Shown piece by piece: positions 58,211 through 64,000 of a stretch of 64,000 nucleotides of DNA; position 1 is the stretch's first letter, and every line of letters begins with the position of its first letter. The position numbers were made by a program, and so were the translations under genes. Source of the DNA: Phyto melanocephala. Lineage: Eukaryota; Arthropoda; Insecta; Diptera; Rhinophoridae. Under the pieces are notes generated by a model. It made no database searches and was not told the origin of the DNA. It was given only the letters and a program-made list of their open reading frames with translations. The stretch is taken from contig OW799236.1 of the NCBI GenBank assembly GCA_941918925.1, positions 70,088,465 to 70,152,464 on the forward strand. The letters run 5' to 3'.

Positions 58211-60465
58211 TTGCACGGATATAATAAAACAATATTTTTATTAAAAAACTTTATACGAATTTGAAAAAAGTGCCAAACTTCCATTAATATTTTTGAGGGG
58301 TAAATTTTTTTTGCTTTTTTCATGTGTTTTTATAGGGTACCAGAAATGTACCAAAATATAGTTTTTATCCGTTTTTTTGCCAATTTGATGATGGAAATTT
58401 AAAAATAAGCAAGATACTTGTAATCAGTAGATTGTAAAACCTCTTCTAGTTAATCTGTATCATTATTTATTTAAGGTTAAGGTTAACGATTAAAGGTTAA
58501 CGATTTTACCTTTTTTTCGAATTTACAAAAATCCTTATATTTATTATAGTAAGTTCTATGAATTAGAAAAAGAGCACACACAAATTTCAAATCTCTAGTC
58601 TTTCCGATTGTCCTGTATGATGATAAATCAATCTGTCTGCCTGTAAATCACGTTACTAATTTTACTGATAACCTCAAGCAGGCATATATGTTATTACCAT
58701 ACAACTTGATTAAACCACCATCAGTCATCTATGTAGAAATTTCTTTACACTGCTATATAATACAATTATTTGTTTTTAAAATCGACTGCAAATTTTCTTT
58801 AATAAGTTCAATTCATTAATCAATAAACAAATATATGCTTAAAAAATTGCTTTTAATGTTTTTTTTTATCTCCCATTATCCTTGTATTGTATCAGAACTA
58901 AAACTGATGAAACATTATTTCCACTCTATTAAAATTTATTGAACATTTCAGTTCAGTTCTTTTTGTTACGTTTGCGAAGAGAAAAAAAACGTAAAAGAAA
59001 TCCACACGCATGCAAACATAAGGAACAAATAAATCACATAATTTGCGAATCTTTATTTAAACAAACACATAAATACTAACACGAAATAAACTTCTTTGTT
59101 TTGGTCACACAAACATATACACGTATATACACGTGGTATGGATGCTAAATAAAGTGCCAGCAAACAAAAAAGGATGAGAAAGAGGGCATCGTCAATACGA
59201 ATGATAGTTGAACGTTGTTGCATAAAGTATGCCACAAGCAATTTGAAAAGATGACCATGATAAACATGTCTCATTTCCCACAAAATAAATTGACATACCA
59301 GTGTTTTAAGTGGTTAAAAATCACTAGCTTTCACATAATAGACACACATGTTCCCACACACATACATAAACACCTACCAAATTTGTATAAATTTGTGAGC
59401 GTGATAATTCATTTGTACACGACACACATATATGTGTGGATATAAGTATATTTATTCATACTCGTATGTGTACATTAAGGAAGTATAACAATTTGCAAAA
59501 ATTCTTCGACCTGAAAACAAAACTCTGAGAAATTGAGATAAAAATATTTTTTAAAATATTAAATCCCCATCAAGGAAAAAAATATTGTGTGACACACACT
59601 GACGTTAAAAGTTAATCTTTTTAAGCAATTCTTATATAATAAATATAATAATTTAAAACATATGCGATACAATTGTTTAAAAATCCGTGAGAATTTATAC
59701 ACTGCAGTTACACGTTCAAGTTTTACTTTTAAATTTTTTACACAGCAACAAAAACTTTTAGCTGCAAAGTAGGCTGCACGCCATTTTAAATTTATTTATT
59801 TTTAATATGTCATCAAAAAAACTTAAACATATGGCTTTTTAATTTTTACGGAATTTTTTATTATTTACGATACAATAAATGGAACAATATAACACAAAAC
59901 CAAAAGCAGTGGAATATTATATATGTATGTATGTATGTGAGCTTCTCTGAGAAAAGGGACCTTGTGTTTCGAAAAACGGTTTTAGACTTAAGAGTGGATT
60001 CTGGTACCTAAAAGGGTGTAGAATAAGATGATTTCTGATAAAAATTTATTTACGCCATAAAAACTTAAGAAACGAACTTGAGAAAATCGATAAAAATGAG
60101 AAGAGAAGAGAACAGAACAGAACAGAACAGTAAAATTTATTATTATTTACATATATGTATATATTTAGCAACAAGAGCAAAGGTATTGTCACACCAAAAG
60201 CGAAAAAAAATACGTTACCACATAGGCATGACGTCACCAAAGTCGGCACGCAATCATATCTAACATACCAAATCGCATCTTCCAACTGAAAATGTGTTCA
60301 CAGTGATAATGCGTTATAAAACTTTAAATGCGTTTTTCTCAAAACTTCATTATCTCACACTAGGTCCCTCTTTTTGGAGAAGGTCACATATATTAAATAG
60401 GCTAGTCGATTACTGGTAATACAACTTACGTGAACATTATAGAATCGGTTTTACTAAAAACAAGT
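58211..60465. other. Long AT-rich spacer
   Basis: A small (AAGGTTAACGATT)n-like duplication lies at 58472-58505, TATG repeats at 59927-59940 and an (AACAG)n run at 60101-60132. Weakly mirrored GGGACCTWGTGT motifs at 59957 and 60360 might be ends of an old element, but this is unproven. Confidence 0.35.
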
Positions 60466-60466
60466 A

Positions 60467-61400
60467 AGAGTGCTGTATTCGGCCATGCCGAATCTAATAA
60501 TCTCCTACAAAATCATGTACATGGCTACAGTGACCCCAACTAAAGGCTATCGCACACGGCATGTTTTTTACATCTGACTTTAAAAGACATATGTAGATAT
60601 ACATACATGTCTGTCAAAATTGTACTTTAACGCTGACTGTTAAGCAACAACAGAGATTTCTGCCAACGGCTGATGTCACATGTTTTGACAGAAGAAAATA
60701 GAGCACACTCTAATTAAAATTTTGTCAGATGTCTCAACACATGTTTTTTTACAGAAGTAATGTTTTAAAGGTAGCACACGACATGTTTGTATTAGCAGTG
60801 GAGAATTTGACAAGTCAGATGTAAAAAACATGCCGTGTATTAGCTCCTTAAGATTTTTTGATTATTATTTTCGATACCATCTTTGATTTAGAATTTTTAC
60901 ATATGCAACTGTAGTCTATTAGTCAAGCCCTTAATATCTATATTGATGGGATTAAAAAATTTCCACCATATTGTTTCCTTGGATCTTGCATTTTTTCAAT
61001 AGTTAATTTTATTCTACTGGTCAAGCACTTTCAATTATGTCACATATATTAATTGACCGCCATTTTTTAGTAGCGCTCGTCATGAATTTTGTTTAAAGCG
61101 TTTTATATTGCGCTACTCATACCCATTTTATTTAAGACCCATGTTGAAAAAATCTATTATATAAGGAAACACGGGAAGCAGTTGAATCTTGGTGCTTATA
61201 TCTCAGTTGGTTTTAAACTTAATTGTTAATTTTTCTTGAAAATAATTTTTAGGCCACGGTATACAATTTGAGGTATTTCATGAGCCAAAAAATTACACTA
61301 CAAATTGGAAGTTTTTGTTGTTCTCTAAATAATCACTATTTTATCTGATTCGCTATAGACAGGTAAATGCAAAAATCATCATTATTTCCAATGGTAAGGT
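60467..61400 (+). repeat. R3 dispersed repeat with nested MITE
   Basis: The head AAGTAAGAGTGCTGTATTC with hairpin TTCGGCCATGCCGAA is followed by TAATAATCTCCTACAAAATC. The body resumes after the MITE at 60849 with GATACCATCTTTGATTTAGA, TAGTCAAGCCCTTAATATC, ATTCTACTGGTCAAGCAC and GTGCTTATATCTCAGTTGG. Confidence 0.65.
60544..60848. mobile_element. TAA-flanked MITE nested in R3
   Basis: AGGCTATCGCACACGGCATG and TTTTTTACATCTGACTT at the left are mirrored by AAGTCAGATGTAAAAAACAT and GCCGTGTATTAGCTCCT at the right. TAA is at 60541-60543 and 60849-60851. Internally GCACACGACATGTTTG repeats part of the arm. Length 305 bp, no ORF. Confidence 0.8.
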
Positions 61401-61710
61401 TTTTTTTTAATTTTGTAAATAAAAAAGGCAAAACCGAGAGAAAATAAATTTTATTGAATCAAAATCCATAGATAAATTCTAATTGTATTCTCGATAAAGT
61501 TAAAGTACAAAAAAATATATTTTTGTAAAATAATAAAATTTCTTAATTAAAAAAATTCATAAAAAAAATAGAAAAAACAAATAATTACCAAATTAAGTAC
61601 TAAATCTTAGAGAAATAAAATAAATATTTTAAAGAATTTTATAAAACTATTTCTAACATAAATTTATATGCATCAACAAGAGCACCCTAATTTATACTTT
61701 TGCGTAAATA

Positions 61711-62611
61711 AAGGGTGTTTTTTTAAGCCCGATAGAACTTGAAATTGTAAAAAATAACACAAAAAATTAAATTGTAATCAAAATATTTTTTTTATTCGAA
61801 AGATCAATACGTGACATTAACATTTGAAAATGATTTCGGGCATATGGGCACCGCGGCTGTTCTTGACGAAGCGCATTCTGGACGTCCAATTTTGGGCCAC
61901 TTTTTCGAGCACTGCTGGCCGTATGTCACGAATAACACGAACAATGCTGGCCTCCAAGGCGTCAGTTGTTGCTGGTTTATCAGCATAAACCAGTGACTTC
62001 ACGTAGCCCCACAGGAAATAATCGAGAGGTGTCAAATCGCACGACCTTGGAGGCCAATTGACAGGTCCATTTCTCGAAATCAACTTATCGCCAAATTTTG
62101 ATTTCAATAAGTCGATGGTTGCGTTCGCCGTATGGCACGTAGCGCCATCCTGTTGAAACCACATCTCCTCCGGATCAATGGCATCCATATTTTCAAACAA
62201 AAAATCATTGATCATGGTGCGGTAACGATCTCCATTGACCATAACGCGAGCTCCGGCCTCATTTTTGAAGAAATAAGGTCCGATGATGCCACCAGCGTGA
62301 AAACCGCACCAAACGGTTTATTTTTCTGGATGTAATGGAGTCTGTAGGGTCTCTTGTGGATTGGTCTCGCTTATTAACAAACCCGTTAAGCCAAAAATGC
62401 GCCTCATCGCTGAACACAATTTTGCGATAAAATTGGACGTCCAGAATGCGCTTCGTCAAGAACAGCCGCGGTGCCCATATGCCCGAAATCATTTTCAAAT
62501 GTTAATGTCACGTATTGATCTTTCGAATAAAAAAAATATTTTGATTACAATTTAATTTTTTGTGTTATTTTTTACAATTTCAAGTTCTATCGGGCTTAAA
62601 AAAACACCCTT
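61711..62611 (-). mobile_element. Mariner (D41D) rearranged into a long perfect inverted repeat
   Basis: The element begins AAGGGTGTTTTTTTAAGCCC and ends with its mirror, with TA outside (61709-61710, 62612-62613). The mirrored arms are 183 bp each (61711-61893 and 62429-62611) and I see no mismatch. The right arm is a copy of the 3' end of the element, including the last codons of the transposase, standing where the 5' end should be. The unique centre (61894-62428) is the remaining catalytic part of the transposase gene. The element is therefore a palindromised deletion derivative. Confidence 0.9.
61817..62428 (-). pseudogene. Mariner D41D transposase, C-terminal two-thirds, broken
   Basis: Minus strand, in order: KIVFSDEAHFWLNGFVNKR (first catalytic D), a frame change, NPQETLQTPLHPEK, a stop, TVWCGFHAGGIIGPYFFKN, VMVNGDRYRTMINDFLFEN, MWFQQDGATCHTA (second D), NWPPRSCDLTPLDYFLWGYV (third D) and SRGAHMPEIIFKC at the end. 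From the second to the third catalytic D there are 41 intervening residues, which defines the D41D group of Tc1/mariner. From 62242 down to 61817 the frame is open (141 codons). The N-terminal DNA-binding domains are absent and the region after the first D has a small deletion, a frameshift and a stop, so no active enzyme is expected. Confidence 0.9.
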
Positions 62612-62613
62612 TA

Positions 62614-63102
62614 TAATTTTGATTATGTGTCTATACTGTATGCTTATGCATGACATGAATATGCAAATAGACCTGAATGTTAATGAATGTGTGTGTGTGT
62701 GTGTGCGTAAGTGACTATAAGCATGTTAAACATAAACAAAAATTATATACAATGCAATTACCCCTATAAAATGAAAACTGACCGAATTCAACTAAATGCA
62801 ACTTGCCGCAATTGTTTGATCATGAGAAGAGAATGCAAGATAGTTTGCACTTGCGAATGTCTAAAAAACACATAAACATTCATATCAGTTTGATATAGTT
62901 TTAAAACCCATTGAGAAAAAAAACCAAACAAATAGACAAACAGACATGGCATCTACTACTTATGCAGGATGTAAGATCCTACATCTCACTTTACTCGTAA
63001 ATTAAGTATGTAATTGTTTGTGCTAACATCCTGATTTTTGTTGTCCTTGTTGCTGTTACGACTTTCATTGTTATTGTTGTTACAATTGCATTGCTTTAAA
63101 AA
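62614..63102. other. AT-rich spacer
   Basis: A (GT)n stretch at 62691-62706; no gene seen. Confidence 0.4.
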
Positions 63103-63764
63103 TACGAGCTTCGGCCGTGCCGAATCTCATATACCCTTCACAACGTGTAGTCATGAAATAACAGTAGTTTGTGTCACCATTCATTCCATATGAAATACGT
63201 ACATACATATATAAAAACATCCCATTGTAAAATTATAAATTCACGTATGTATGTTAAAAAAACGAAAAAAAAAAAATTAAAAAAAAATTAAAAAAAAAAA
63301 AAATTTAAAAAAATATAAAAAAAAAATTTTTTTGGCTCAGCTGGGATTCGATGCCACGTTTTCTCTAACCAGTATACACGTTTGTATGTATGTATGTTGT
63401 TGTTGTAATGTTGTTTTTGTGAATAAAAAATCGAGGTGGTCGTGGGTTTTTGCTCATATCTCAGTTGTTTATGTAGCGATGTTTCTGATTTTCAATAGCG
63501 ATCTACTCCCGAATATTTCTGATATTTTAATACCTCACCCGGGTCCAACCTATGTCGATGGGCTTCAAAAAGTTGATTTCAACATACACACGGACAGACG
63601 GTCAGACGGACAGACGGACAGACTGACAGGGCTTAATCGACTCCCCTATTCATAAGCTTTCAGAAAATATATACTTTATGGGGTCGGAAATCAAAATTGT
63701 AGAAATTTCACACGGAATGACAAACCTATATATACCCTTTTTCACTGTGTGAAGGGTATAAAAA
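63103..63764 (+). mobile_element. R2 dispersed repeat
   Basis: Head hairpin TTCGGCCGTGCCGAA, then ATACCCTTCACAACGTGTAG, an A-rich tract (63250-63330), GGCTCAGCTGGGATTCGATG, CTCATATCTCAGTTGTTTAT, a run of CAGACGGA units (63592-63625), ATACTTTATGGGGTCGGAAA and the tail GTGTGAAGGGTATAAAAAC. Very similar to 15043-15770, so both are fairly young. Confidence 0.8.
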
Positions 63765-64000
63765 CAAAGTTCAAATTTTGACAAAGGTTTTGATAAGTTT
63801 TAACACACAAACACCCATGAACAGACATACATACATACTAAGTCACGTCACCCACATTTACACATCCAACTTTCCTGTGACCATAACAGTTTTATGGGCA
63901 AAATTTTTGCTGCAAACACACAAAAAAATATCTAATGCCAGCAATTTACATATCAGAGTTAAGGAAATGTACAAAGAAGTTTATACGAGTAATTGATTCT
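63765..64000. other. Spacer to window end
   Basis: No recognised feature apart from a short CATA run near 63826-63838. Confidence 0.4.

Noticed and set aside
59945..60385. MITE with GGGACCTWGTGT ends
   Set aside because: Arm similarity is short and gapped, and no target duplication is visible.
63332..63655. 107-codon ORF
   Set aside because: Chance frame through the R2 repeat, including its CAGACGGA run.

Overview
This window is AT-rich eukaryotic nuclear DNA, almost certainly from a cyclorrhaphan fly. I base that on its repeat vocabulary (Tc1/mariner of the D41D type, PIF/Harbinger, hAT, piggyBac, LINE and tRNA-SINE relics, and many dispersed repeats of the fly 'TTCGGCNGTGCCGAA ... GGGTATAAAA' style). 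The species is an inference and I cannot fix it. I find no host exon, tRNA, rRNA or other host gene that I can defend. The window reads as intergenic or deep-intronic DNA built by repeated, often nested, transposon insertion.

Layout. 1-8.5 kb: a large R1 repeat (794-2615), two nested TWA-target elements (3867-5051 with 4153-4752 inside), an R3 repeat, a LINE 3' scrap (6391-6666), and the best-preserved coding sequence of the window, a 5'-truncated LINE with an intact RNase H domain (7066-8460) flanked by target duplications. 8.5-18 kb: a repeat motif widespread in arthropods, an R1 copy split by an hAT element (11336-12545), an R2 dimer (14826-15770) and a mariner-type element (16836-17650). 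18-25.5 kb: two R1 copies, a solo mariner deletion derivative and an R3 copy. 25.9-27.8 kb: a PIF/Harbinger element with relics of both of its ORFs, split by a strange GC-rich fold-back element with an 8-bp target duplication. 31-37 kb: relics of mariner and Tc1 transposases, a TTA-flanked MITE and a tRNA-derived SINE. 39-50 kb: an R3 copy, two very large R1 copies that both carry the same nested mariner derivative, a piggyBac-like relic, a local direct duplication and a tiny MITE. 52-58 kb: a TTA-flanked element, R4 and R1 fragments, a second SINE and an hAT element with BED-finger and transposase pieces. 60-64 kb: an R3 copy with a nested MITE, a mariner rearranged into a 183-bp perfect inverted repeat, and an R2 copy.

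How the pieces relate. Four dispersed families (called R1 to R4 here) share a similar head hairpin, and three share a tail ending in GGGTATA or similar, but their interiors differ. A mariner derivative sits at one identical TA inside three R1 copies while other R1 copies keep the empty site, so R1 was re-amplified after the insertion. At least seven elements carry 3-bp TAA/TTA duplications of PIF/Harbinger type, and one of them retains transposase and MADF/Myb-like relics. The LINE and one SINE share a CCTAACCTAACC-type tail, which suggests a common retrotransposition machinery. All homology calls come from reading the sequence by eye; no database search was run.
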